Shown here: positions 5,782 through 13,433 of the stretch, piece after piece
How the letters are laid out: every line of letters begins with the position of its first letter
Position numbering within the stretch: the stretch's first letter is position 1
Source of the DNA: JBHIBC01 sp046758905
GTDB lineage: Bacteria; Acidobacteriota; Polarisedimenticolia; Gp22-AA2
Length of the DNA stretch: 17,758 nt
Assembly: GCA_046758905.1 (NCBI GenBank)
Contig: JBHIBC010000058.1
Location: forward strand, 1-17,758
Direction: 5' to 3'
Made by a program: the position numbers and the translations under genes
The notes under the pieces: generated by a model
What the model saw: the letters and a program-made list of their open reading frames with translations, nothing else
The model's database searches: none
Told to the model about the DNA's origin: nothing

Positions 5782-7229
5782 AGCGCGGCCCGCAACACGT
5801 CGAGCAGGGCCCGGGCCTTGTCGAGCGTCTCTCGATGCTCCATCTCCGGGTCCGAGTCGGCGACGATCCCGCCCCCCACCCGCAGGTGCGCCCGGCCCCC
5901 AGCGCACAGCACCGTCCGGATGACGACACTGAAGTCCATGCTCCCGTCGAGCGAGAGGTAGCCGACGCAGCCGGAGTAGACCCCTCTCTCCTCCCCCTCG
6001 AGCTCGTCGATCACCTCCATCGCCCTCACCTTGGGCGCCCCCGTCATCGACCCCGCGGGGAACAGCGCCCGCAGCAGGTCGACCCGGTCCCGCCCGGCCC
6101 GCGGCCGCCCGGAGATCGTGCTGACGAGGTGGTGGACCGTGGCGAACGACTCGAGGGCGCACAGCCTCTCGGCGCGCACGCTTCCCGGCTCGCACACCCG
6201 CCCGAGATCGTTGCGCACGAGGTCGGCGATCATGATGTTCTCGGCCCGGTCCTTGGCGCTGCTCAGAAGCTCGCGGGCGAGGCGCCCGTCCTCTTCGGCC
6301 GTCCCGCCGCGGGGCCGGGTTCCCTTGATCGGCGCGCTCGTGGCACGTCCGTCGCGCAGCGACAGGAAGCGCTCCGGCGAGGCTGAGACCACCTGGAAGG
6401 AGCCGGCGTCGAGATACGCGGAGAACGGAGAGGGGCTGCGACGCGCGAGGTCCGCGAACAACGTCACCGGGTCGCCCGAAAACGGGCAGACGATCCGGTG
6501 CGACAGGTTCACCTGGTAGATGTCCCCGGCGGCGATGTACCGCAGCGCGCGTCCGACCCGCTCGAGGTACTCGGACCTGCGGGTGACGAGCGCCGCACCG
6601 ATCCCGCCGACCGGCCGACGCGCGCCGACCCGGGGACGCCGCCCGCGGAGGGGCCCGAGCGCGGCCACGAACTCCGTCAGGCGCCGCCCGGCCCGCTCCT
6701 CCCGCGCGCGCGCGCTCCCCGCCGACAGGCCGGTGGACAGCGCCGCGACACGTCCCTCCGCGTGGTCGAAGACGAGCGCTGCGTCGTAGACCCCGAGCCA
6801 CGCTTCGGGCAGACCGAGGGGGTCGGCGGCGCTCGCCGGCAGCGTCTCGACGGCCCGGCGCAGACCATAGCCCAGGTATCCCACGGCGCCCCCCGCGAAC
6901 GGCAGCCCGGCCAGCCGGGCGACCCGCCGGGCGGGGGCGATCGTCCTCACTAGGTCGAACGGGTCGACCCGCCCCTCCCAAACCACGGCCTCCCCGTCCT
7001 CGTCCGCGCGCACCAGCCGGGCACGACCGGCCCGATACGTGGCGACCAGAACCGGATCCCAGGAGAGGATCGAGAACCGGGACGCGGGGTGGCCGCGGAG
7101 CCCGCTGAGCAGCAGGACCGGATGGCGCCGGCCGCGCTGCGCGCCGAGCGCCTCAAGGGGGTCGACCCAGTCGACATCGGCGAGCCGCGAGCCGCCGGCC
7201 GGCGCGAGGGACGCGGCGAGCTCAAGCAT
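5778..7229 (-). CDS. pabB: aminodeoxychorismate synthase component I
   Basis: This 483-residue chorismate-binding enzyme aminates chorismate to 4-amino-4-deoxychorismate for folate (pABA) synthesis, using ammonia normally delivered by PabA; no pabA is in this window. The N-terminal anthranilate-synthase-I-type domain carries FAGGAVGYLGYGLRRAVE (111-128). The catalytic half has GDIYQVNLS (235-243), SPERFLSL (284-291) and PIKGTRPRG (300-308), in which Lys302 marks PabB rather than TrpE (where this position is usually Ala). It continues with AENIMIADLVRNDLGR (329-344), FPAGSMTGAPK (390-400), and the Mg-binding region VGGGIVADSDPEMEHRET. The ATG overlaps the stop of the upstream aminotransferase gene by 8 bp, so the two steps of pABA synthesis are translationally coupled. 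It is last in the rny-thiC-mqnE-pabC-pabB operon. Confidence 0.93.
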   Translation of the reverse strand: MLELAASLAPAGGSRLADVDWVDPLEALGAQRGRRHPVLLLSGLRGHPASRFSILSWDPVLVATYRAGRARLVRADEDGEAVVWEGRVDPFDLVRTIAPARRVARLAGLPFAGGAVGYLGYGLRRAVETLPASAADPLGLPEAWLGVYDAALVFDHAEGRVAALSTGLSAGSARAREERAGRRLTEFVAALGPLRGRRPRVGARRPVGGIGAALVTRRSEYLERVGRALRYIAAGDIYQVNLSHRIVCPFSGDPVTLFADLARRSPSPFSAYLDAGSFQVVSASPERFLSLRDGRATSAPIKGTRPRGGTAEEDGRLARELLSSAKDRAENIMIADLVRNDLGRVCEPGSVRAERLCALESFATVHHLVSTISGRPRAGRDRVDLLRALFPAGSMTGAPKVRAMEVIDELEGEERGVYSGCVGYLSLDGSMDFSVVIRTVLCAGGRAHLRVGGGIVADSDPEMEHRETLDKARALLDVLRAAL

Positions 7230-8088
7230 CGCCGCACTCCTCGCGCAGCAGCCGCCTGTAGCGCGCGTGCAGCTCGCGGCTCACCGGCCCCGGCCGGCCG
7301 TCGCCCACGGGGCGCCCGTCGACGCGCGTCACCGGGAGCACCTCCCATGAGGTGTTGGTGAGGAACACCTCCGCGGCGGCCCGGATCCGGGCTGCGGGCA
7401 ACGCCCTCTCCTCCACCCCGATCCCGGCCGAGCGGGCCAGCTCGATCACCGCCTCGCGGGTGATGCCGGGCAGCCCGCCCTCGGGAACGGGGGGCGTCAC
7501 CAGGCGTCCCCCGAGGACCAGGAACAGGTTGCTCGCCGCGCCCTCGGTCAGATCGCCCCGGCCGTCGACGAGGATCGCCTCGTATGCCCCGCGAGCGTGG
7601 GCCTCCTGCCGGGCCAGCACCGAGCTCAGGCGACTGATCGACTTGATGGCGGGGTCGAGGGCCCGGGCTGGGATCGCCTGCCGGCTGGAGACGGCCGCCG
7701 CCACTCCCCCGCGGAACCGCGCCTCGTCGAGCCCGTCGAAGGGGAAAGCGGCGATGACCAGGGTCGGCGGCCCGAGCGCCTCCAGGAAGTTGCCGGGCAG
7801 GCCCCGACCGCGGGTGACCGTCAACCGGACGCGCGCGTCCCTGAGACCGTTGGCGCGCAGGACGTCGCGCACCGATCGCTCGAGCCGACCGCCCGACCAG
7901 GGCAGCTCGAGCCGCACGCGCGCGGCCGATTGTCGCAGCCTCCCGAGGTGCCGCTCGATGCGGAAGACCTGCCCCGCGACAGCGCGCATCGTCTCGAAGA
8001 TGCCGTCGCCGAACAGGAGCCCGCGGTCGAAGACCGACACCCGCGCCTCGGACTCATCGACCAGCCGACCGTTGAGATGGACCCGCAC
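7222..8088 (-). CDS. pabC: class IV aminotransferase-fold enzyme, probable aminodeoxychorismate lyase
   Basis: This 288-residue PLP enzyme is of the branched-chain/D-amino-acid aminotransferase fold. It begins VRVHLNGRLVDESEARVSVF and continues DRGLLFGDGIFETMR (21-35). IKSISRLSSVLARQEA contains the PLP lysine Lys149; TEGAASNLF (181-189) and GITRE bind the phosphate; FLTNTSWEVLPV closes the site. Overlap with pabB on the same strand argues for lyase activity that releases pyruvate from aminodeoxychorismate to give pABA. Sequence alone cannot fully exclude an IlvE or D-amino-acid transaminase. The start is odd: GTG at 8088 is the only in-frame candidate after the mqnE stop, yet an AAGGAG sits just one base before it, too close for normal pairing, so coupling or a non-canonical start may operate. 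Confidence 0.82.
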   Translation of the reverse strand: MRVHLNGRLVDESEARVSVFDRGLLFGDGIFETMRAVAGQVFRIERHLGRLRQSAARVRLELPWSGGRLERSVRDVLRANGLRDARVRLTVTRGRGLPGNFLEALGPPTLVIAAFPFDGLDEARFRGGVAAAVSSRQAIPARALDPAIKSISRLSSVLARQEAHARGAYEAILVDGRGDLTEGAASNLFLVLGGRLVTPPVPEGGLPGITREAVIELARSAGIGVEERALPAARIRAAAEVFLTNTSWEVLPVTRVDGRPVGDGRPGPVSRELHARYRRLLREECGDA

Positions 8089-8144
8089 TCTCCTTCCCCG
8101 TGGAGCGGGAGGAGGGCGGCCGAGGGGATGCCCGCGCGGGCCGT

Positions 8145-9326
8145 CTAGGTCGCGGCGCGCGCCGCCCGACCCTCGGCCCCCGCCCCTAGAGGCGTGCGCC
8201 ACGACGACCCGGTCCGGTCCCGACCGGCAGCGACCGGGTTGTAGAGGGTGTCCCGCTCGATCGGCACGCGCCCCGCTTCCTCTATAAGGGCGACCAGCCG
8301 ACGACGGCTCACGACCCGCGGGGAGACCGCGCCCGCCTCGTGAAAGATCTCCTCCGTGACCACGGTGCCGTCCATGTCGTCCGCCCCGAAGTGCAGGGCC
8401 GTCTGGGCGACGCGTGGGGTCATCATGATCCAATAGGCCTTCACGTGCGGGAAGTTGTCGAGCATCAGCCTTCCGACCGCCACCTGCCTGAGGTCGTCGG
8501 CCGCGGTCGGCCTGGGGATGTGCGAGAGGCGCGTGTTCTCCGGGTGAAACGCGAGCGGGATGAAGGCCAAAAATCCGCCGGTGGAGTCCTGGGCCTCGCG
8601 CAGCAGCAGCATGTGGTCGACGCGCTCCTCCACGCTCTCGACGTGGCCGTAGAGCATGGTGGCGTTGCTCCGGAGCCCCAGCCGATGAGCGGTCTTGGCG
8701 ATGTCGATCCAGGCACGGTGGTCGATCTTCCCCTTGAACAGGACCTGATGGGCGTGGTCGGTGAGGATCTCGGCGCCCCCGCCGGGTATCGACCCCAGCC
8801 CCGCCTCCTTCAGGGTGACGAGCACCTCGCGACAGGTCATGCCGAAGTTCTCGGCCATGGCGGCGATCTCCACCCTGGTGAACGCCTTGACGTGCACCTC
8901 CGGCCGCACCCGCTTGATAGTCCGGATCACCTGCACGTAGTAGCCGAGCGGCAGGTCCGGGTTGACCCCGCCCACCATGTGGATCTCGCGGATCGGCCGA
9001 TCGATGAACTGCAGCATCCGCCGCTCGACGTCGGCCGGTGACAGGACATAGGCGTCCGGCTGCCTCCTGGTCCGGTAGAAGGCGCAGAACCTGCAGCCCG
9101 CCACGCAGATGTTGGTGTGGTTGATGTGCTGGTTGATGATGTAGTAGGCGGCATCGCCGTGCAGCCGCTCCCGCAGGTGATTCGCCAGGGCGCCGACCGC
9201 CAGCAGATCGGGATGCCGGTACAGCTCCAGCCCATCCCCCCGGCTGAGCCGCTCCCCCGCCAGGACCTTGTCGGCGATCCGCCCCAGGCCGCTGCGCACG
9301 ACGTACCGCCTCTGGAACGGGGTCAT
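8145..9326 (-). CDS. mqnE: aminofutalosine synthase (radical SAM, menaquinone via futalosine)
   Basis: This 393-residue radical SAM enzyme joins 3-[(1-carboxyvinyl)oxy]benzoate to SAM, forming 6-amino-6-deoxyfutalosine on the futalosine route to menaquinone. YYIINQHINHTNICVAGCRF (61-80) followed by CAFYR shows the CX3CX2C cluster (Cys74, 78, 81) and the NHTN lead-in typical of MqnE. Further signature stretches are IHMVGGVNPDLPLGYY, LGSIPGGGAEIL, LRSNATMLYGHVESVEERVD, LAFHPENTRL, LMLDNFPHVKAYWIMM, FGADDMDGTVVTEEI and ERDTLYN. These separate it from the related MqnC (cyclic dehypoxanthinyl futalosine synthase). A basic, Gly/Ala-rich tail of about 30 residues after ERDTLYN is unusual. The ATG lies in an ATGA overlap with the thiC stop. 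The other pathway genes (mqnA, B, C, D) are not in this window. Confidence 0.92.
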   Translation of the reverse strand: MTPFQRRYVVRSGLGRIADKVLAGERLSRGDGLELYRHPDLLAVGALANHLRERLHGDAAYYIINQHINHTNICVAGCRFCAFYRTRRQPDAYVLSPADVERRMLQFIDRPIREIHMVGGVNPDLPLGYYVQVIRTIKRVRPEVHVKAFTRVEIAAMAENFGMTCREVLVTLKEAGLGSIPGGGAEILTDHAHQVLFKGKIDHRAWIDIAKTAHRLGLRSNATMLYGHVESVEERVDHMLLLREAQDSTGGFLAFIPLAFHPENTRLSHIPRPTAADDLRQVAVGRLMLDNFPHVKAYWIMMTPRVAQTALHFGADDMDGTVVTEEIFHEAGAVSPRVVSRRRLVALIEEAGRVPIERDTLYNPVAAGRDRTGSSWRTPLGAGAEGRAARAAT

Positions 9327-10708
9327 CCTCTCCCCGGCTCGGGCCCGGCCGGACGCTTCGCGACGGCGTCGCGGTAGGCCGGCGATCCGACTCGGACGTG
9401 CCGGTGCACCGCTGCATCCTCGGGAGGGATCATCAGCTCCCCGCCCTTGTGCCGCCTGTTCTCCAGCGCCATCGAGCACAGGGTCCCGCACATCGTGCAG
9501 ACCGCCTTGTCGTAGTCCTCGCTCATCATCCTGATCGCCCGCGCCCTCTCGGGGTCGAGCGCCAGGCGATATTGGCCCTCCCAATCGAGGCGCTTGCGGT
9601 AGTCCGACATCTGGTCGTCGCGGGCCCGGGCGCCGAACACCCCCTTGGCCAGGTCGCCCGAGTGGGCGGCGATCCGCGTGGCGATCACCCCGTCGCGAAC
9701 GTCCTCGACCGTAGGGAGCCTCAGGTGCTCGGCCGGGGTCAGGTAGCAGAGCACGTCCGCCCCCGCCGCCGAGGCGACCGCCCCACCTATCGCCCCGCTG
9801 ATCTGATCGTAGCCCGCCCCGACGTCGGTGGTGAGCGGGCCGAGGACGTAGAACGGTGCCCCGCGGCAGATCCGTTTCTCGAGGCGGACGTTCGTCTCGA
9901 TCTGGTCGATCGGCACGTGGCCCGGTCCCTCGATCATCACCTGCACCGATCGCTCGTGGGCGCGCCGGGTCAGCTCCCCGAGGGTCAGCAGCTCGGTGAT
10001 CTGGGCCGGGTCGGTGGCATCGCCCGTGGCCCCGGGACGGATGCCGTCGCCGAGGCTCAGCGTGAGGTCGTACTCGAAGGCGATGTCGAGGAGGCGGTCG
10101 TACCGAGCGAGCAGAGGGTTCTCCTCGCCGGTGCGCGCCATCCACGAGGCGAGCATCGACCCGCCCCGGGACACGATGCCCGCGATCCGTCGATCCCCGT
10201 CCAGGCGCCGGACCGCCTCCCGGGAGACGCCGCAGTGCACCGTCACGAAGTCGACGCCGTCACGGGCGTGGCGCTCGATCACGCCGAACAGATCGTCGGC
10301 GGACATCTCGTAGACCGATCCGCGCTCGGCGACAGCCTGGTAGATCGGGACCGTCCCGAGGATCACCGAGCAGCGTCTCAGGATCTCGCGGCGCACGTAA
10401 TCCAGCTCGTCTCCCGTCGACAGGTCCATGACCATCTCCGCCCCGCACCGGATCGCCGTCCGCAGCTTCTCGGTCTCCTCGTGCAGCTGCTGGTGGTGCC
10501 CCGAGGTGCCGATGTTGGCGTTGACCTTCGTGGACAGCCCGAGGCCGATGCCGATCGGGTTGAAGTCGTGCCGCGCGTTCTTGGGGATGATCGCCACGCC
10601 CGCCGCGATCCTCCGCCGGAGCTCCTCGGGGTCGACCCCCTCGACCGCGGCCACGTACCTCATCTCCTCGGTCAGCCTGCCTCTCTTCGCCTGCTCCATC
10701 TGAGTCAT
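9323..10708 (-). CDS. thiC: ThiC-family phosphomethylpyrimidine synthase (short type)
   Basis: This 461-residue non-canonical radical SAM enzyme turns aminoimidazole ribotide into HMP phosphate, the pyrimidine of thiamin. Visible motifs are AIIPKNARHDFNPIGIG (39-55), KVNANIGTS (61-69), MDLSTGDELDYVRR, GTVPIYQA, VDFVTVHCG (152-160), GIVSRGGSMLASWM, LSLGDGIRPG (217-226), VMIEGPGHVP (257-266), APFYVLGPLTTD, CYLTPAEHL and the C-terminal cluster C404-x2-C407-x3-C411. The protein lacks the long N-terminal extension of enterobacterial ThiC and belongs to the shorter clade. That clade also contains 5-hydroxybenzimidazole synthases (BzaA/B/F) for cobamide lower ligands, so ThiC is favoured but not proven. 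The ribosome site GAGGAG overlaps the rny stop 12 bp upstream. No TPP riboswitch core was found in the operon leader. Confidence 0.88.
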   Translation of the reverse strand: MTQMEQAKRGRLTEEMRYVAAVEGVDPEELRRRIAAGVAIIPKNARHDFNPIGIGLGLSTKVNANIGTSGHHQQLHEETEKLRTAIRCGAEMVMDLSTGDELDYVRREILRRCSVILGTVPIYQAVAERGSVYEMSADDLFGVIERHARDGVDFVTVHCGVSREAVRRLDGDRRIAGIVSRGGSMLASWMARTGEENPLLARYDRLLDIAFEYDLTLSLGDGIRPGATGDATDPAQITELLTLGELTRRAHERSVQVMIEGPGHVPIDQIETNVRLEKRICRGAPFYVLGPLTTDVGAGYDQISGAIGGAVASAAGADVLCYLTPAEHLRLPTVEDVRDGVIATRIAAHSGDLAKGVFGARARDDQMSDYRKRLDWEGQYRLALDPERARAIRMMSEDYDKAVCTMCGTLCSMALENRRHKGGELMIPPEDAAVHRHVRVGSPAYRDAVAKRPAGPEPGRG

Positions 10709-10720
10709 CTCGCTATCTCC

Positions 10721-12289
10721 TCAGTGCGCGGTGCCCGTGGCCCGGAGCTCCCTGATGACCGTGACCTTGATGCGGCCGGGGTACTCCATCTGCGACTGGA
10801 TCTTCCTGGCCAGCTCCGACGCCAGCAGCGCCAGGTGCCGGTCGTCGACCCGCTCGGGACGGGCGATGACCCTGATCTCCCGGCCCGCCTGAATGGCGTA
10901 CGACTGCTCCACGCCGTCCATCTCGTTGGCCAGGCTCTCCAGCTGCTCGATGCGCCTCACGTAGTCGACGACGCTCTTGCGGCGGGCTCCCGGGCGCGAC
11001 CCGGAGATGGCATCCGCCGCGGAGACCAGAACCGAGATCGGGTGGATGACCTCGACGTCCTCGTGATGCGACCCGATGGCGTTGACCACGATGGGGTGCT
11101 CTCCGTAGCGCTTCGCCACCTCGACCCCGATCTCCGGATGCGTGCCCTCGCGCTCGAAGTCGATCGCCTTGCCGATGTCGTGGAACAGCCCGGCGCGCTT
11201 GGCGAGGCTGCCGTCCATGCGCAGCTCGGAGGCCATGATGGCGGTCAGCTTGGCCACCTCGATCGAGTGCATCAGGACGTTCTGGCCGTAAGAGGTACGG
11301 TAGCGCAGGCGCCCCAGGGTCCGCACCAGGCCGGGATGGACCCCGTTGATGCCCAGCTCCTTCAGGGCCGCCTGCCCCGCCCGCAGCATCTGCTCCTCCA
11401 CCCTCCTCTGGCAGCGCGCCACAAGCTCCTCGATCCGGCGCGGATTGATGCTGCCGTCCCTGAGCAGCCTCTCCAGCGTGAGGCGGCCAACCTCGCGCTT
11501 GATCGGGTTGAAGCAGGACAGGACGACCGCCCCCGGCTGCTCGTCCATCAGCAGCTGGACGCCCGTCGCCTTCTCAAAAGCGCGGATGTTCTTCCCCTCG
11601 TGCCCGATGATCCGCCCCTTGAGCTTGTCGCTGCCGAGCGGGAAGGTGCAGACGCTGCGCTCGGCGGACCAGTCGGAGGCGGTCCGCTCGATCGCCAGCG
11701 AGATGATCTTGCCAGCCTCGACCTCCGCCCTCCTCTGCGCCTCCTCCCGCGCCTCCCGGATCATCTTGGCCGCCTCGAAGCGCACCTCCTGCCTCAGGTT
11801 GCCGAGCAGGATCTGCCGCACGTCCTCCACGGTCAGGCCGGCGATGCTCCCGAGCTGGGCGTTGATCTCGTCGCCCCGCCGACGCAGGCGCTCCCGGTCC
11901 CGCGCCAGATCGGCCTGCGCCTTGCGGAGCTCGACGTCGCGGCTGTCGAGGTCCTGCTCACGGCTCCTGAGTCGGAGATCCCGGTCGCGCAGCGACTTGT
12001 CGCGCTGCTCCAGCCCCCGTCGAATCCGTTGTTCCTCGCGGGACTTGTCGCGTAGTTCCTGCTCGAGGCGGGCCTTGCTCCTGAGCCACTCCTCCCGGGC
12101 CTGCAGGAGAGCATGTCGCTGTCGGGTCTGTGACGCTCCCGGCGCGGCGTCGAGGGGACTTCCCGTTCCGCTTCCGGTCCGTTCGCCGTCAGCGCTCCCC
12201 GGGCGGCTGCCGACGAGCCACCCCAGGACCGCGCCTCCGATCAGGCAGAGAACCGCACCCGTGACGAGGGCTACGACGCTGGCGTCCAT
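10721..12289 (-). CDS. rny: ribonuclease Y
   Basis: This 522-residue membrane-anchored endoribonuclease initiates mRNA decay. A single N-terminal membrane segment (residues about 4-27, VVALVTGAVLCLIGGAVLGW) is followed by a long charged coiled coil (about 58-200, for example RLEQELRDKSREEQRIRRGL). Next comes a KH RNA-binding domain with GRIIGHEGKNIRAFEKATG (225-243). The HD phosphohydrolase domain holds LMHSIEVAK (His341), LFHDIGKAID (His370, Asp371), GSHHEDVE and SAADAISGSRPGARRKSV. The C-terminal QAGREIRVIARPE and YPGRIKVTVIRE stretches are the usual ending. Length and order match the family. The ATG has GGAGG at 6 nt. It is the first gene of the cofactor operon and is preceded by a leader of about 400 nt. 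Confidence 0.95.
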   Translation of the reverse strand: MDASVVALVTGAVLCLIGGAVLGWLVGSRPGSADGERTGSGTGSPLDAAPGASQTRQRHALLQAREEWLRSKARLEQELRDKSREEQRIRRGLEQRDKSLRDRDLRLRSREQDLDSRDVELRKAQADLARDRERLRRRGDEINAQLGSIAGLTVEDVRQILLGNLRQEVRFEAAKMIREAREEAQRRAEVEAGKIISLAIERTASDWSAERSVCTFPLGSDKLKGRIIGHEGKNIRAFEKATGVQLLMDEQPGAVVLSCFNPIKREVGRLTLERLLRDGSINPRRIEELVARCQRRVEEQMLRAGQAALKELGINGVHPGLVRTLGRLRYRTSYGQNVLMHSIEVAKLTAIMASELRMDGSLAKRAGLFHDIGKAIDFEREGTHPEIGVEVAKRYGEHPIVVNAIGSHHEDVEVIHPISVLVSAADAISGSRPGARRKSVVDYVRRIEQLESLANEMDGVEQSYAIQAGREIRVIARPERVDDRHLALLASELARKIQSQMEYPGRIKVTVIRELRATGTAH

Positions 12290-12498
12290 GCCGAACCTCC
12301 TGCGTCGGCGTCGGTGCGCCGGCGCGGCGGTGTCCTCTTCCGGTCACGGCACCCGCCCCGCGTGATCCCCGCCTGCACCGCGCCGCGCCCCCGGACGGCC
12401 CCCGCGGGCGCGTCCGCGCGCCCGGGACGGCCGTCCGGTCCCGCGCGCCCGAGGGGCGCCCGGCTCCGTCGGCGCGGCCGGTGGTCGGTCCAACGTCA

Positions 12499-12585
12499 AT
12501 GGGAAAGGAGAACGCAGTGATCAAAGGGCGATCGTTGACGAGAAGCCTGGGACGTCCCACGGGGACCTCCGCGGGGCCGGGATGA
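12499..12585 (+). CDS. doubtful microprotein ORF antisense to the rny leader
   Basis: An AAAGGAG at 12504-12510 lies six bases before a GTG at 12517, opening a 22-residue frame that stops with TGA at 12583-12585; an in-frame ATG at 12499 would give 28 residues (beginning MGKENAVIKGRSLTRS). The ribosome site is good, but codons such as AAA, TTG and AGA are rare in the neighbouring genes, and no clear promoter precedes it. Confidence 0.15.
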   Translation: MGKENAVIKGRSLTRSLGRPTGTSAGPG

Positions 12586-12669
12586 TCGTCTTCTCCCGCG
12601 GTCCCGACCCTCCGGCCTCGCCGTCCGGGCCGCGGCGGCCCGACGCAAGGTGCCGGGTCAGAGGAACAG

Positions 12670-12688
12670 GGCGCGCTCGACGCGCGCC
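12670..12688. repeat. perfect 7-bp inverted repeat after moaE
   Basis: GGCGCGC and GCGCGCC flank a 5-base loop, 48 bp beyond the moaE stop and just downstream of the predicted rny transcription start. It has no T-run, so it is at best a weak terminator for moaE or a 5' stabilising stem for the rny transcript. Confidence 0.3.
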
Positions 12689-12701
12689 GGAATCAGGGCG
12701 C

Positions 12702-12731
12702 AGTATAGCACCCGCCGCCGCGCGACGACAA
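12702..12731 (-). promoter_or_regulatory. sigma-70-like promoter of the rny-thiC-mqnE-pabC-pabB operon
   Basis: On the minus strand TTGTCG (12726-12731) and TATACT (12702-12707) are 18 bp apart, immediately after the moaE stop. The predicted start near 12695 leaves an unusually long leader of about 405 nt before the rny ATG; a nearer promoter was not seen. Confidence 0.5.
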
Positions 12732-12735
12732 GCGT

Positions 12736-13173
12736 TCAGGGCTCCGACGGGCCGGCGGCCGGGCCCTCGACCCAGCTGGAGCCGCCCTCGAAGAACTCCT
12801 TCTTCCAGATCGGGACGATCTCCTTGAGCCGCTCGATGGTGTGCGCGCAGGCGGCCAGCGCCTCTCGGCGGTGCGGCGCCGCCACGGCGACGACGACGCT
12901 CGCCTCGCCCACCGCCACGTCGCCGACCCGGTGGAGGATCGCGACGTGCGGGGTCCCGAACCGCTCCGCCACCTCGGCGCCGATCTCGCGCATCACCCGC
13001 TCCGCCATGGGGGCGTAAGTGTGATACTCGAGGCGGTTCACCCGCCTCCCGGCGCGCCGGTCGCGCGCGGTCCCGACGAAGGTCGCGATGGCGCCTCGGT
13101 CGGGGCCCGCCACGGCGTCGACCGCCTCCTTCAGGTCGAGAGGTCCCTCGCGCAGGCGGTACAGGCCGGCCAT
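12736..13173 (-). CDS. moaE: molybdopterin synthase catalytic (large) subunit
   Basis: This 145-residue protein converts precursor Z (cPMP) to molybdopterin with sulfur from thiocarboxylated MoaD. Start chosen at the ATG encoding MAGLYRLREG, which follows a GGGGAGG ribosome site; the frame further upstream overlaps moaD and is not protein-like. Motifs are GAIATFVGTARD (27-38), ILHRVGDVAVGEASVVVAVA (79-98), HRREALAACAHTIERLKE (101-118) and PIWKKEFFEGGSSWVEG (121-137), including the paired catalytic lysines Lys124/125. The length is normal. It lies 17 bp downstream of moaD, so both subunits of the synthase are made together. The genes for cPMP formation (moaA, moaC) are not in this window. Confidence 0.93.
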   Translation of the reverse strand: MAGLYRLREGPLDLKEAVDAVAGPDRGAIATFVGTARDRRAGRRVNRLEYHTYAPMAERVMREIGAEVAERFGTPHVAILHRVGDVAVGEASVVVAVAAPHRREALAACAHTIERLKEIVPIWKKEFFEGGSSWVEGPAAGPSEP

Positions 13174-13190
13174 GCCCGCCGCCTCCCCCT

Positions 13191-13433
13191 CTATCCGCCG
13201 CTCACCGGCGGAAAGGCCGCGATCTCCTGGCCGGGGCCGACGGTCTGTCCGGGGCGCGCGTAGGCCCGATCGCACGCGAGCAGCGGCCGGGTCTCCTCCC
13301 GCAGCGCCGGGACCGTCCGCCGAACCCGTTCCCAGACCTGCGCGAGCGTAGCCCCCTCGGACACCTCCACCTCCACTGCGGCTGAGCCAGCGGCCTCCCG
13401 GTAGCGTGCGAACAGCAGGACGACGACCCTCAC
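13191..13433 (-). CDS. moaD: molybdopterin synthase sulfur carrier (small) subunit
   Basis: This 80-residue ubiquitin-like protein starts at a GTG and runs VRVVVLLFARYREAAGSAAV, with the family's typical first strand and 'FARYRE.AG' turn. It has the helix GATLAQVWERVRRTVPAL and ends AAFPPVSGG. The terminal Gly-Gly is adenylated and thiocarboxylated to donate sulfur to MoaE, and PPVSGG is the canonical ending. The start is fixed by a GTGA overlap (13430-13433) with the stop of the ElbB-like gene, with a GGGGGAGGG ribosome site inside that gene. It is small but complete. Confidence 0.93.
   Translation of the reverse strand: MRVVVLLFARYREAAGSAAVEVEVSEGATLAQVWERVRRTVPALREETRPLLACDRAYARPGQTVGPGQEIAAFPPVSGG

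Larger units (their letters stand above)
12290..12735 (-). promoter_or_regulatory. long leader region of the rny operon (about 445 bp without a clear gene)
   Basis: The gap between the moaE stop and the rny ATG has a promoter at its moaE end and several self-complementary GC-rich blocks, for example a GGACGGCCGTCC palindrome near 12425-12436. I looked for RNase P, SRP, tmRNA and TPP-riboswitch signature words on both strands and found none. It may be an autoregulated RNase Y leader or hold an unrecognised small RNA. Confidence 0.4.

Noticed and set aside
8145..10145. Longer N-terminus for mqnE (666 codons)
   Set aside because: The extra 273 codons overlap thiC in another frame and are Arg/Gly/Pro-rich; the ATGA overlap and the family's normal length support the start at 9326.
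9398..12055. 885-codon open frame on the plus strand
   Set aside because: It is the antisense shadow of thiC and rny, both with clear family motifs; the translation is Arg/Asp/Leu/His-rich with no recognisable domain, as expected when GC-rich genes are read backwards.
12290..12735. TPP riboswitch, RNase P, SRP or tmRNA gene in the rny leader
   Set aside because: None of the conserved core words was found on either strand.
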